The notes below the pieces were generated by a model. That model ran no database searches and was not told where the DNA came from. It saw only the letters and a list, made by a program, of their open reading frames with translations. Shown here one piece after another: positions 11,150 through 23,095 of a stretch of DNA of 64,000 nt (the stretch's first letter is position 1; every line of letters begins with the position of its first letter). Location of the stretch: NCBI GenBank assembly GCA_022494885.1, contig JAGVSM010002936.1:186001-250000 (forward strand), written 5' to 3'. The position numbers and the translations under genes were made by a program. Origin of the DNA: Micrasema longulum (taxonomy: Eukaryota; Arthropoda; Insecta; Trichoptera; Brachycentridae).

Positions 11150-11815
11150 CAACATTAATATTAATACAATGTGTACTGTAAAAAAATATTTATACACGTG
11201 TTTAATCTCTAATAGTAGAGGACGATGTGCTATGGATGTTTCATAATATTAGTTTTTTCGATACGGGTTTACCTACATAGATAGATGCAAGTTGTGGTAT
11301 CAGTAGAGTACCGCACCCACAGGCAGCATAGCAGGATGCGACAGCAAGGCGATCCACGGTCACTCGCTCAAATATTTGTATATTCACCTGAATGACAGCG
11401 GACCACCCCGCTATCACCGCTCACCACTCCTCCCACGAGTACATAAACATACGTATTTGCAGTAAAAAATATACATAAATAAAACACTATATTTCAAGAG
11501 CATTGTGCATTTTCAAGAGTCACATCGAGAGGTAGTATCATACATGATAAATATAGTGCAGGCAATTGGTAAAATAAACTAAAGTAGGGAACAAAATGCC
11601 GAACACTCTTCTAGTGAAAGGAAGGCCGGTTGACAACTGTCAACAGGCTGGCTTCTCCTGAAGAGTTTTAAGTGGTTTCCTTTCCACATGAGCAAATGCT
11701 GCGAAGTACCCGATTAGCCCACATTAGAATATCTTCCCTGATTCCAACAGTTTAGCTAAAATAATGTAATACAATAACAGAAAAAACCTCGTTTTGAAAT
11801 ATAAACCTTGTATAT
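11150..11815. other. No recognised gene
   Basis: The segment 11615-11650 contains AAGGCCGGTTGACAACTGTC, which recurs at 17183-17205 beside a SINE1 remnant. Otherwise nothing was recognised. Confidence 0.4.
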
Positions 11816-11817
11816 TA

Positions 11818-12068
11818 TCATCATTATCATCATCATCAATCCCTTTCTGCACATAATGGTGTATAAGGCACTGCATTGGTACATCAATCACAGCGTATCT
11901 TGATTATTTTTGTTACATGGAGGTAAGAGTCTTACGCTTCAGGGGACTATGAAATATTCTGGTGTGAAAACACCCTTCAAAATAAATATTTCATCAACCA
12001 TGTCGGGAATCGAACCCGAGACTTCTCGCATGGTAGGCAAACGCACTGACCATTACGCCACGGGGCCG
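11818..12068 (-). mobile_element. SINE1, near full length
   Basis: Reverse-oriented tail ATCATCATCATCAA, body with GGCACTGCATTGGTACATC, B box in GGGAATCGAACCCGAGAC and head ending CCATTACGCCACGGGGCCG. Well preserved. Confidence 0.75.
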
Positions 12069-12299
12069 ACAAATATAATATAAATATATATAATAAATAC
12101 GTATATTATAAGCAAGGTAAAAAATAATGCAACTCCCATATTTAAAAAAAGAAGAAAAAAAGAGTCACATCGCCACAGCTCTTGAAAACCTCTGTAGTGG
12201 TTTGATTATCTGTAATTGATGCAGGTTTTTTTTTAAGGAATAACCCGCTAATCTTCTATTCTCGAGGCTTGTCAGGGGTTTGGAAAGCCAGGATGTGGA

Positions 12300-12445
12300 A
12301 GGAAGTTGTGAATAATACACCACAACACAGAGACCAATTGAGAAAAAATCTTTGTTGGATTTTTTCTTGCAACTTGCGGAAATCGAACCCGCGACGTTAG
12401 TTTCACAGTTGGCCGTTTAACCAACTGCTCCACGGCGCCGGTCGT
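12300..12445 (-). mobile_element. tRNA-derived SINE4
   Basis: Reverse-oriented B box in GGAAATCGAACCCGCGAC and A-box region in GTTTAACCAACTGCTCCACG, ending GGCGCCGG. The anticodon arm and acceptor stem of a real tRNA are not intact, and a T-rich body follows on the minus strand, so a SINE fits better than a tRNA gene. Only one copy was seen. Confidence 0.5.
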
Positions 12446-14520
12446 TTATTATATAGTTTTATTTCATTACAGTAGTGGTAGTGCTGAGCTGACTTGGAAC
12501 CTATTATATATAAAGCATTTTTATTTTAGAAATTTAAATAAATCGTTTCAAATATAATAGGTAAGCTCAAAGTATGATCTTACTAATAACTGATTTTCAT
12601 ATAATGTTGCTCATTGTTGTAATATTTAATTATTTTTTTGTTTGATTTTTTTTATTTTGGGATGAAAAACAAGTATTCTATCTTACTGTTCATCTCTCCG
12701 GCTATACCATTACAAAAAGTCACTTCATTCGGTAGCTCCGTTGCGACGTGAAAGAAACAGAAACAAACAGACGAACATACTTTCGCATTTCGGTAGTCAG
12801 ATGGCAAAAGGAACAATCTGTAATTTTCAAAAATGTTCAGGAGAGCTAAAATACTTCTCAATTTTAATCCACAAACTAAAATATTTTAGTATTGTTTTTC
12901 AATAATTAATTACCATTCTAAATGATGCTGTTTTTTTTCCATGGGTATTTACTAAAATATTAATTAAAACTTTTGAAAACTGAAAAACAGAAAAAAATAC
13001 TGATGATCCCCTCTGCCATCTGACTACCGATTTACTCTTACAATATTAATATTGAGTTTAGATTATAGAGGTTATTAAGACATACTTGCGGTGCCTTATG
13101 CACTAAATATTCGGATAAAAGGGTCATGCCAATTGATCAATATTTTAACCATACGCGTAAAGTATGGATAAAATATTTCTAATGAATTAAATTTTTCCTT
13201 GGTAGTTTAAATTCGAACGAGAGATCATTTTGCAGGTTAAATTTAGATTTTTCTTTTTTCGCTACGTCCTGGTAAAACAAATGCTAACGCTAACAATGCA
13301 TGTGATTTAAAAATACGTAAATAAATAAACAGTAGTAAATATAACGAAAAAATAAATAACTTAAAACTATAAGCATTACCTACATCGAGCACTCAAACTC
13401 CTTTTTTTCTAAAACGTGTGTGGTAAGGTAAATACTCGTACAATATTATTTCGCATTGGCAATTTGAAATTCTCATTCCCGCTTTATTGCATCGCTCTGA
13501 AATTGAAAACAAATTGAAACCTCAGTCAATACACGCTGCATAGCATATACTCATATAGCTTTACTAATATACAAGTATATTTAGTACATGCTTGTCAATG
13601 TAAGCAATAGTTTAATGAATATTGAGCATTTCTCCGACCGGTGAAATCAATAGACTCGATGAAAAAGCTCGGCCGTTGGTTCCGCCATTGGCCGCCGCAG
13701 ACAGTGGCGCTGCGCGCGCCTAGTGCAAGATATCGACCATAGAGCGCGCGCCGGTGGGGACAAAGGAAATGGAATTATTTTTCGAAAAATATAAAAGACA
13801 TCATCTTTTTTGATAAATCACCGTTTTCTAGCGAATTCCACGCGGAAAAAAACATCATTCAAAATTCCATAGATAAAACTGATGAGGAGTGGATACAGTA
13901 GCGCGACAGGCGTCTTCTGTGACCCTACCCGCCGAATTCGGAAGGTACAACCATAGGACATTTTTCCATGAAAATGTCAACCAGAATTTCAAATCTGCCC
14001 ACACATTACCAACATTAGATTGTAACGATAGTACAGTTTTGACTACAGTAAATGACATGTATTATTTAGGTTATTTTCGAAGCTGTTATAACATTAAACT
14101 TATCCATATAAATATTAACCGCACGCAACTTCTATAAATAGATGTGACATATATTTTCAAGTAACCATGCCGTAGAGATTTTTTCCGATGTTTCTTTTTT
14201 CTACTAGCGACATAAAAAAATACGACATTTACCGATAAGATCTGAAAGCATACATTTAACAATTTATTAAATAACACCTGTAAGGTACAAAGATAAATGT
14301 ACAAACTGATAATATAATAAAAAAAAAAAAAATTTAAGAAAAAAAAATTAAAACCGGTTTTAAAATCAAATCGCGATTTTTATGAGAATGAGGTATGTAG
14401 GTAGAACATAATTTTCTATTTTTATTTGCTTTCACGTAAATTCCATTTTTTTTTTCTTTCTAATGTGTACCCACCCAAATCAAAGAATTTGAATTTTAAT
14501 GCGTAGGTAACATATTTATA
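12446..14520. other. No gene recognised; GC-rich patch
   Basis: About 13660-13770 is rich in G+C and CpG (GGCCGCCGCAGACAGTGGCG, GCGCGCGCCGG) within AT-rich flanks. It could be a promoter or untranslated exon of a host gene, but no TATA, initiator or convincing coding exon was found. Opposed open frames at 13855-14137 overlap and look accidental. Confidence 0.35.
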
Positions 14521-14524
14521 TTAC

Positions 14525-15341
14525 AATTTTTATTTATTTATCAAAAGTGCAGCTTGCGTACCAAATACCGCACTTCCTCGAAAAACTCCTGCAGAGATGA
14601 AAAAAATAATAAAGTTCAACACAGGTTTAGCTCTTTAAAAGGTATTACCATCTGCAGGTTGGTCCGGTATCGATATTCGAATTAGAGGTGCGAAGAAATA
14701 GCTGAAACAGTATCACCAAATAAATGTTAACTAGTCAGGATATTAATTCAGATATTTTTTTAATTTATCTATCAAAAACATACAAAAATTAAAATATAAA
14801 TTATCAAGTCCTACTGAACTGCATAAAATACAGTTCGTCAGCAGGTGCTTATAATACATAATTTTATCTCTTAAATTCTATAACATATAAAAACTATTAT
14901 TACTATGGGAAAAAAATGTATTCCCATGTGCATCAAAAATATGTTACACGTAGAAAAATAAAAATTTGTTCAAATAAAATAGAAAAATACAAAAAAAAGT
15001 TAATGTAAAAAACCACGTTCCAAAAGCCAAATTTTCAGCATACGTTTTTTTTTGAGCCTGATATTTTTTTTAATTATTTTTATATTTAATGGGAGCATAT
15101 TATACATTTTTGGTATATTGTACTCTAGTGTTCTTTTCCCGTATTTATTATTGAATTTAGGGAGAGCTAGTCCATCAACACTAGTGAACCGAGTATTATA
15201 TACATGCTCCAATTTATTTCTATATTCAGATAGAGACGCATGTTGAGAAACCAGCTTAGACAATAATAAAGCTCTAACGGATAAAATATTTATAGATTTA
15301 TACAATAAGGATATTGGAATATCGTGTGGCTGACAGTACAA
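14525..15341 (-). pseudogene. Jockey-like reverse transcriptase C-terminus and 3' UTR (J1)
   Basis: The frame 15341-15000 (113 residues) gives the end of a non-LTR polymerase: NTRFTSVDGLALPKF, KYGKRTLEYNIPKMYNMLP and a basic tail. This region lies beyond the catalytic fingers and palm, so no YxDD motif is expected. The sequence to 14525 is 3' UTR ending in a TTTATTTATT-type tail when read in plus. The same UTR is at 19842-20390. The copy is truncated at its 5' end and so cannot move by itself. Confidence 0.65.
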
Positions 15342-15344
15342 TTT

Positions 15345-16340
15345 TTTTTAAATTATTAATTTGATATTTTTTTTATTTTTTTTTTTTTTATTTTATTGAA
15401 AACATATTATACATAATTATATACAATATTCCCAAGGAGTTTTTTTAAAAAAAACTCATTTAGGGACATACAGATAATATTTTTTTTAGAGACGTTTTTA
15501 AATTTTAAACTATAATATTATTTAACAAAAGCAGAAAAATTAAAATTATGATATACTACAAATTAAAAGGGGTATGAAAAATACTTGAAAATAACAGAAT
15601 AAACAGAATACTAGGCATGGAAATAAATTCAAAATAATGTTTACATTATGCAATCTGGGAAAGAAAATTGAAAAAGTTTAAAAATTACATGGATGTATAT
15701 ATACATACTGAACTAGTACAAAATAAAATCATTTTTTTTAATTAACAAAATATGCGCACACCCAATACAGGTTAATTTTTTTTATCAAAACGTTGAAAAA
15801 ATTGAAATTATGTATACAAGCCAAAAAAAGTATATAAAAAGAAAAAATTACAAATAACATTTATATAGTATTAAAAATTACATATACAAGCAAAAACGGT
15901 GAAATATTAAAAGGTATATGTTCAAAATGCGTATTGAATTTTGTATGTTCTAAACAAGGTGTATGTTTGTATTATTGGAAAAAGCCTATGAGGTTATGAC
16001 GTATCTTATAATTGTCTGGCTGGCAACCCTCATCTCTACTTCGAATCCTGGGGGGGTGTAGTTTTAGAACTTCCGAAAAACAGATTTTCAATCTCATATC
16101 CTGACTAGTTTTTTGTTACAAGTTGCTCTAAACTGTTATTTAGAAACCGTTTTATGAGACTGTTTGATTTGTGAAGCCGTTACCGTTACTGCTAATCCTT
16201 TTAACTGAAACGCCCATCTCTAATTATAGGAATGTAATAAAATTGGATCCGAATTTTTTTAAGTCAAGTAACTGAATGGAACGGCACATATTATTCAATA
16301 AAAATAACATGTTTGTTACAAAGAAAAATACCCCGTCATT
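15345..16340. other. AT-rich stretch, no gene recognised
   Basis: Poly-T and poly-A runs dominate (15360-15400, 15480-15760). It may be decayed non-LTR 3' sequence, but no diagnostic block was found. Confidence 0.35.
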
Positions 16341-16344
16341 TTTA

Positions 16345-16475
16345 AAACATCATCATTATTCCTTTACCGCACCTTGCGGTGCATAGAGCAGTGCATTGAT
16401 ACACCAACCGCAGCGTTTAATGATTTAGTTTTTACATGAAGGTAAGATAATCAGTCTTACGCAGCAGTTGCTAGT
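16345..16475 (-). mobile_element. SINE1, 3' half
   Basis: CATCATCATTATTCCTTTAC, then GGTGCATAGAGCAGTGCATT and GGTAAGATAATCAGTCTTACGC, the 3' body of SINE1 in reverse. The tRNA-like head is absent. Confidence 0.6.
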
Positions 16476-16479
16476 ATAA

Positions 16480-17060
16480 TATTTGTCTACGAGGCGGACA
16501 ACACATTTACAAAAATTCCAGACGTCACGGACACCCTTATGAAGGGCTGTTTTAGTCAGTGACGTAGAGGGTGGGGAGGGGAAGTTGCCTTTGGATGCAC
16601 CTCATTGTAATAAGGCGCTACGGCTGTAAAGCCGCCCCGCCGGTAAGGGCCAAAATCATTCTAGGATTATCAATCACGGAGTAAGCTATAGTTTACAGTA
16701 AAACAATGGGCCGTGGGCACTCGGGTCGAGAACCGCCAGCATAAACCGAAACAGTTACACGTTTGTTGTTTAACCAAAAATTTGCTACGCTTTTGTTCAA
16801 AATGCCGTCTCCGCCGATGCCGCGGAACCATATTACTCCGAGGGATGCGCAGTAGTAACTAAAGATAGTTTTATAAATCCCGGGTTTATAAAATAGCAAA
16901 CTGGCTCTCAATCTCTGCTGGAATATGAAACAATATTTATGTTGCTTCAATATGTTATTATCTTATGTTACGCATAATGCATACCATAGCAAAATAAAGC
17001 TGACTAGAATAAAGGTTAGTATTTCTAAGAAAACATACTTATGTGTTTTGAATCAAAAAA
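16480..17060. other. No recognised feature
   Basis: Contains a moderately GC-rich stretch (16560-16850) with open frames on the minus strand that match no known family I can name. Confidence 0.35.
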
Positions 17061-17064
17061 ATCA

Positions 17065-17178
17065 TTCCCTTTCGTATCAGATGGTACATAGGGTACTGCG
17101 TTGATACTCGATATACCAACCGCAATATATCTTGGTATTTTTTGTTACATGAAGGTCAGATAATCAGCCTCACGCAGA
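17065..17178 (-). mobile_element. SINE1, 3' fragment
   Basis: ATGGTACATAGGGTACTGCG and ACATGAAGGTCAGATAATCA match the SINE1 3' body in reverse. It stops where the AAGGCCAGTTGACAACTGTC repeat begins. Confidence 0.55.
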
Positions 17179-17454
17179 ACGGAAGGCCAGTTGACAACTG
17201 TCAACATTATTTTTACATCATTTTTACATCTTTTTACATCAGTTATGTCGGAATTTAATTCGACTTAAAAATTTACTTATTTCTCTCTCATATTTTTAAT
17301 AGCCTTTTAAGAAAAAAATGGCCAACCTTAAAACGACTAATTTTAATAAATCATAATTAAAGGAAAAATTGCTTGGTGGAACAAAATTTTTGACACTTTT
17401 AATGAGTAGATAAACGTAACGAGGGGTTCTAGAACCGTCGGTATGAACCGATGC

Positions 17455-17720
17455 ACTTACATCAAAACTTGATGGTGGGTATCGGTAGTGTACTTTTATA
17501 GTCGGTCAGGAGACTTTTGTCTTCAACTATGACGTCATACTATATCTACATATGTCATTTTAAAGCATAGATATGTGTACCGTGACGTACGCTTCCCCTT
17601 GTTTCATATTGATGTACCTACCCAAAACTTGAAGGTGGGGGGTCGGTAGTAAATCTTTATAATCGCTAGAGGGATCTTATCTTCAACTATACCGTCAAGG
17701 TGAAGGTATGACGTCTTTAT
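17455..17720 (+). repeat. Diverged two-copy tandem repeat, ~159-bp period
   Basis: CAAAACTTGATGGTGGGTAT near 17463 and CAAAACTTGAAGGTGGGGGG near 17623 begin matching stretches, each with TCTTCAACTAT further on. The units are clearly diverged. No gene was recognised in 17180-18835. Confidence 0.45.
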
Positions 17721-18839
17721 CTTCCCATCATATCGAGGCCCAGATAAGGAAAGCAAGTATGGTTCGCCAGGAGAGCCCTGAGTAGGTGTCTTTTCCAAAA
17801 GTACCAAGAAGATAAGTAAGCAGAAAGGTTAGAAGACGCTCCGGATTACTTTGACTTCTGGAGCTAGAAATCCGCCTTATGAAGGCCAAAATTATGGGGG
17901 ATGAGAAATTTAGGGGTCTCGCGGGGCATGGGGTCAGCGCGGGCGGCTGGAGGGCATCGCATTGGAATGCGGTAGAAAATGCAAACCTACTGAACATGTT
18001 AGAAGAGTTGTTAATAAGTAACTATGTTGTACGAGTAGGATGGAAATATGCGAAAAAATGTATAGGGATAAAAGCGGTGCACCTTGCATCAATAAAAAAT
18101 ATTTAAAAAATATTTTATATTTTATTTTGTATTTTGATTTTCAATCGTGAAATATAAATACATTTTTAGGTTTGCTCTAATAAAAACAAAGTAAAAATAT
18201 TTCATTTATTAGTTGTTTAACACATATTTCTTAGGCTTCAGTTTGAATTTTGATATTTTGTTATGCATCATAATTTTTTTTCTCGTGTCATTTTTTTTTA
18301 CTGCCTTCTTAAAATTTAATTTTGTGACTTCGCTTTCTTTCCAAATGGGGATCTGATTCATATGTTTTTTAATATATTCATATGTTTATAAATATAATTT
18401 TAGATTTAACGTTTCTACCTCTCTAATGGAGCAAGATGCTCCAAAGAAAGAGAGTTTGTTTTAAAATTATTTATTTTATTTAAAAAAATATGTAAAAATA
18501 TATATTTAATACCAAGAATTCTGTATAAATCTTGTCAATTGTAAAATAAATACGGAGCGTTCTCTGGAAAGGATAGTCTCCGTCTAACATGGCTCAACCA
18601 TTTCCTTAGGAGGGAATGGAGATTTAAAGTGAAGTACTTAGTTCTTTACTTATACAACAATAATAAAAAAACAAGAACTACTTAATAATAAATGCATAGC
18701 TAATTTAATATAAGAATTCAATTATCATAATTATATAAATATAAATTTTACATATTTGCTGAGAATAAATAATGTTACTTAAACATAAAGAATATGGTAA
18801 TATGTAAATATAAAATTCTTTAAAAACTTGGATACATTT

Positions 18840-19500
18840 ATAATGCTATACATAACATACGTACGCCCCCTCCTTAAATATTGCACTGCTATCTGGTCCC
18901 CTGTTTATAAATGGAATATTAATAGAATTAAGTGTTTTAAAAATAAATTCTTGAAACAAGTGGAATATAAATTACAATGCTTTTTCCAAATTATATAGCT
19001 TCTTTAAAATTTCATCACCTTGATTCATCAGCACACAGAAGAGATATTTTCGATCAGATCCTGCTGTACAAAATTTTTAATAATATATTTGATTCCACAG
19101 AACGAATAAATTTACTTACTTACCGTGTCCCCTCCAAACGAACTAGACTGTTTGATATTTTCCTGATTTTTCTGATATGTCCTATCATTAAAACTAATCA
19201 TCGGAAACATTATATCATCCCTCATATATGTGAAACATTTAACAAGAATTTTAATAGACTTGATATATTTAACACTCCATATAATATGTACAGAAGAGAA
19301 CTAATTGGCTTGATACAGAATAACAAAGAATAGGCGTTTTGTCTTTTTTTGCTCATTATTTCTCGTCATCAAATCAAATACAATTTTCCACTCCTACATT
19401 ATTTTATTCATCCTCCACCACTTATCAATTTCCATATTTTTATTCCCACTATCTCCTTGTTTTATCCACATTTCTTTTTTATCTTATTCTTATTCATTAA
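18840..19500 (+). pseudogene. Jockey-like reverse transcriptase C-terminus (J2)
   Basis: The open frame 18977-19333 encodes the post-palm C-terminal part of a non-LTR polymerase (LKFHHLDSSAHRRDIFDQIL, LLTYRVPSKRTR, then MYRRELIGLIQNNKE). Upstream, 18850-18976 continues the family (a CIYNAIHNIRTPPP-like stretch) in another frame with stops, so the copy is broken. 19334-19500 is its 3' UTR. An inverted copy lies at 20880-21345. Confidence 0.65.
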
Positions 19501-19543
19501 CATATTACAGCAGAGATGAAGAACATTTTAAAGAAGGAAATAT

Positions 19544-19660
19544 CTAGGCATCTACAGGGCTTATGACCTATTATTGGCTGGTTTAAGTGGCCACTTTACA
19601 CACTGTGTAACATTCACCATTTTGTCCATATTTGAACATCTATTCTACTTCAATATGTAA
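19544..19660 (+). repeat. Family R dispersed repeat, short
   Basis: CTAGGCATCTACAGGGCTTA, GTTTAAGTGGCCACTTTACA and ATTTGAACATCTATT are the family R blocks. It follows an AAAGAAGGAAATATC lead-in. Confidence 0.65.
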
Positions 19661-19774
19661 TATGTTAATGTTAACAGCGTGGAAATTAGGATGGAGTGGA
19701 TTGATTTTTATCGTTTTATTTCTATTACTATCATTTTTTATTATTTATTTATTTGCAGGTTAACGCACAATTCA

Positions 19775-19835
19775 GCACACCTCGAAGCCGACAAATCTCC
19801 AATCGATTTAATTTTGCAATTATTTTTTCAATTTT
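19775..19835 (+). repeat. Left direct repeat flanking the J1 copy
   Basis: GCACACCTCGAAGCCGACAA, then ATCTCC, matches GCACACCTAGCCGACAAATC at 20381 with a small gap. It could be an unusually long target duplication or an older repeat. Confidence 0.5.
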
Positions 19836-19841
19836 TAATTA

Positions 19842-20390
19842 TTTATTAAAAGTGCAGCTTGCGTACCAAATACCGCACTTCCTCGAAAAACTCCCTCAGA
19901 GATGTAAAAAATAATTATGTTCAACACAGGTTTAGCACTTTAAAAGGTTTAACCATCTGCAGGTTGGCCCTGTATAAATATTGGAATTAGAGGTGTGAAG
20001 AAATAGCTGAAACAGTATCACAAAAAATGTTAACTAGTCAGGATATTAATCCAGATATTTTTTAAATTTATCTATCAAAAACATAAAAAATTTAAATACA
20101 AATTATCAAGTCCTACTGAACTGCATAAAATACAGTTTGTCAGCAGGTGCTTTTAGTTAAGTTCTAATATATATATATTTACATAATCTTATTTCTTAAA
20201 TTCTATAACATATAAAAACTCTTATTACTATTGAAATAAAGAAAATATGTATTCCCATGTGCATCGAAAATATGTTACACGTAGAAAAATAAAAATTTGT
20301 CCAAAAAAAAAACATAAAAAAAAAATATAGAAAAAACCACGTTTTGAAAGCCAGATTTTCAGCATACGTCTTTCTCTTGAGCACACCTAG
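19842..20390 (-). pseudogene. Second copy of J1 3' end
   Basis: Matches the 3' part of 14525-15341: AAGTGCAGCTTGCGTACC, CCTACTGAACTGCATAAAAT and the last coding residues (AENLAFKTWFF) near 20340. It is truncated further at the 5' end. A ~60-bp direct repeat lies on each side (19775-19835 and 20381-20435). Confidence 0.65.
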
Positions 20391-20435
20391 CCGACAAATC
20401 TCCTCACGATTTCGTTTTGCAATAATTTTTAACTG
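20381..20435 (+). repeat. Right direct repeat flanking the J1 copy
   Basis: Partner of 19775-19835, with several differences, so the duplication is not recent. Confidence 0.5.
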
Positions 20436-20589
20436 CTAGTACAAAATAACTAATTAAAACAGAAAACGAAAACAATAAGCAAGTGTTCACCAACTCTAAT
20501 TTCACAATATTATTTTTGGTATGTGTATATATATTTACATATTTATACACACACAATTCTGGGTTTTATCCCAAGGGGGAGTAGGTATA

Positions 20590-20788
20590 TTATTATTTAT
20601 ATCACTACAGAGATGGGTAGAATTTTTGTTTCAAGATTATGGATATTCGAGCGTTTACAGGGCTTATGACCTGTCAAAAGTGGCCACTTGAACCCAACCT
20701 ATGACAGGTCATAAGCCCTGTAAACGCTCGAATATCCATAATCTTGAAACAAAAATTCTACCCATCTCTGTAGTGATATAAATAATAA
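20590..20788. repeat. Perfect 87-bp inverted repeat with family R core
   Basis: Arms 20590-20676 and 20702-20788 are exact reverse complements around a 25-bp spacer. The inner part of each arm carries the family R block TTTACAGGGCTTATGACCTG; the outer part (TATATCACTACAGAGATGGG) is not seen elsewhere in the window. The RNA would form a long hairpin. Confidence 0.9.
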
Positions 20789-20879
20789 CTCTAATTTCAC
20801 CGTGTCGTGTGGATTGTGACGATATGTGTGAAATGGGCCTTACACCACGAGGCGGACTTGTTGCTGATTCATGAGGATG

Positions 20880-21345
20880 GAAGAATGTGTTGAATATATT
20901 TTTATTTTATTTATTTCGAATCCAAACCGATGAACATTTTAAATGAATATAAATAAAAACTAATACAAAGTAGGGCCTGCCATTCAATAATATGTACAAT
21001 ATTATTCACTAAATTATACTACAATAAAACGAGGACGGTTTAAACATTATAAAGAATAAATATACTTTATATCAAAATAAAACAAATATGAACAAAACAA
21101 GGAGATAGTGGAAAGGAAAAGAACGAAATTGATAAGTAGTGGTGAAGGATGATTAAAGGAAACTAGGAGTGGAAAATTGCAATTGATTTAATGATTAAGA
21201 GCAAGAAAAGAGATAAAACGTCTATTCTCTGTTATTCTGAATCAAGCCTATTAGTTCTCTTCTGTACCTATTATATTTGTGTGTTAAATATATCTAGACA
21301 ATTAAGTTTCTTGTTAAATGCTTCACATATACGAGGGATGGTAGA
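20880..21345 (-). pseudogene. Inverted copy of the J2 3' end
   Basis: On the minus strand the last residues (YRRELIGLIQNN) and 3' UTR (ACTATCTCCTTGTTTTGTTC) match 19270-19460. It ends in a TTTATTTATTTCG tail on the plus strand. Confidence 0.6.
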
Positions 21346-21448
21346 ATGTTACTAATGATTAGTTTTAATATTACTAATTTCTTTGTAATATGGAAACAAA
21401 TAAGCAATGATTCCTTTAAAGATATTTTTTTTCCACATCCGCTTCTAG

Positions 21449-21735
21449 GTGGAAAATGTGGACATCACCAGACGCCTTCGGGAAACCCTATCGCCAGCCA
21501 GCACTCTCGCCTTCTCCAAAGTCAATCCCGCGCCCTTACTTCCGCCGAATAAAGTCAAGAGACCGACATTGACGGCCTTCCAGGATGGCGCAGCGGGAGC
21601 CTACTGGTGTAAAGAAGATGCAACTTGGGCTTAGGTTCTCCCGAGGCATGCGCAGCACGTTTCCATGCTATGTCCACCGCCGCATCCTCAAAACACTCGA
21701 TATAGGAGGCTGTTGCGTCCGTTCTCGGTCTTCAA
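21449..21735 (-). pseudogene. RTE-like reverse transcriptase C-terminal fragment
   Basis: On the minus strand, broken frames match the fragment at 30590-30900 (ERTQQPL..., rRWTWHGHVLRMP-type region, then GRLGRP-like). This is the C-terminal region beyond the polymerase core. Frames are interrupted. Confidence 0.55.
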
Positions 21736-22079
21736 TGTTATTGTCCTTAAAATATAGCTTGGTGTATCGTAAAGTGACGATATAACTGTATAGTAACATC
21801 TAAGGAGTGATTTATGTTGACACACGAAAAATCATTCATATCTGGCATGTTAAATTATTTTTTTAATACAATGCTTGACACTTGACAAAAAACCAAAGTA
21901 AACTTAATTATTAACGACGTTCTCACAAGGTTACGTTATTTTGCAAAAAATATTAGAGATGGGATAAATTGATCAATGTAAATCGATGGAATAAAAAAAT
22001 AATTCATTTATTTGTTGTTATTCATGAAAAAAGTATAAATGTTTTATTTTTTGGTGAATAATCGTCTTAAACACTATAA

Positions 22080-22147
22080 TATGCCCATACTGATCATCAT
22101 GCTTTCGGATGTGATCGGGTTTAAAGAACCCCTTGTATATTCAACTT
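22080..22147. mobile_element. Half copy of the ATACAGG foldback MITE
   Basis: CCATACTGATCATCATGCTT, TTTCGGATGTGATCGGGTTT and CCCCTTGTATATT match the right arm of 33747-34115. Confidence 0.6.
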
Positions 22148-22149
22148 TC

Positions 22150-22270
22150 ATAATAAGATCTCTCTCCTATACGGGTGCGAATCTTGGCACCTTACCTAGG
22201 CTCAAAACAGCAAACTTCTAAATTTGTAAGTGCTTGAGGAGAATATTAGGCATAAGGTGGTTCGATTTCA
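22150..22270 (+). pseudogene. RTE-like fragment, short
   Basis: TCCTATACGGGTGCGAATCT and GGAGAATATTAGGCATAAGG match the stretch before 30660 (LRRILDIRWFDF-like). Multiple stops. Nothing further was recognised up to 22650. Confidence 0.45.
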
Positions 22271-22650
22271 TAACTATAGTCCTCTAACTAGCAATATTGA
22301 ATTTTATATTAAGAGTGTATTAAGTTCTCAAGGAAAAAAACTATTTTCAAGAGAGGAGAGAGAGATTTTCCTTAGTGGAGGGGGTTTGAGTAATTAACTC
22401 CTTGATGATTTTCCGAATGTTTAAGCTTGCTGTTTACCATATTATATGTTTTTTTTTAATTATTTTTTATGTACATAATCCTATACTTTTGGCGATATAT
22501 AGATATGTATCTGAGTCAACTAATTTTCTCGTCCCATCAAAGACTTTTAGTCCCATGGAGTTGGGACTTATGTCTCAAATAATGTACAGTAAACTTATGT
22601 TTGTAGATAAATATACGAATATGTGTGAGGGTTTCATAGTTCATAATCGA

Positions 22651-23095
22651 TGACACACACGTGTCAAAACATTTCACCTGAAATAGTGCGATGACCGATA
22701 AAGCAATGTCATCGTTTTCTATAGAATCCAATACAACAAATTATGCAACTCTTACAGTATTGCACAGAAAGACGAAAGAATTGTTCTGCAGTTCATTAAC
22801 ACCGTCCTTACCATCGAGAAACGAACAACAAAGGAACGCAGTCTATAAAGAGTCCACAGGGTACAGTCAACGCCCACAATTCAGCAGTTTAGTTCAGTCA
22901 GTCCTGCCAGCCCGAAGACTCAGCTCAACGCAGTCACACAGTTTCAGCATGTAGTCCAAGTGCAGTTACTTCAACTCCTCATCTCCATTACTCTCGCGTT
23001 CCACAACGCAGTGTCATATCTTATTCGCCATGTAATAAATACGCATTCAAACAGCAACCTCGTGTCTTCTGTCAATCTGTAACTGGGGTAGGAGC
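22651..23095 (+). mobile_element. LTR-like segment, possible solo LTR
   Basis: Begins TGACACACACG and has a TATA-like box (22844), an initiator-like CAGT-rich stretch and AATAAA (23034) in the order expected of U3-R-U5. GTAACTGGGGTAGGAGCTC at the end looks like the boundary with a primer-binding site. No second LTR and no gag-pol frames are present. The open frame 22691-22954 runs through it without recognisable homology. It might instead be a host promoter and first exon. Confidence 0.35.

Noticed and set aside
12370..12445. Possible tRNA gene on the minus strand
   Set aside because: Boxes are present but the flanking arms do not close a cloverleaf; treated as a SINE4 head.
13855..14137. 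Overlapping open frames on both strands
   Set aside because: Opposed frames of similar length with no recognisable motif; they share the same bases and look accidental.
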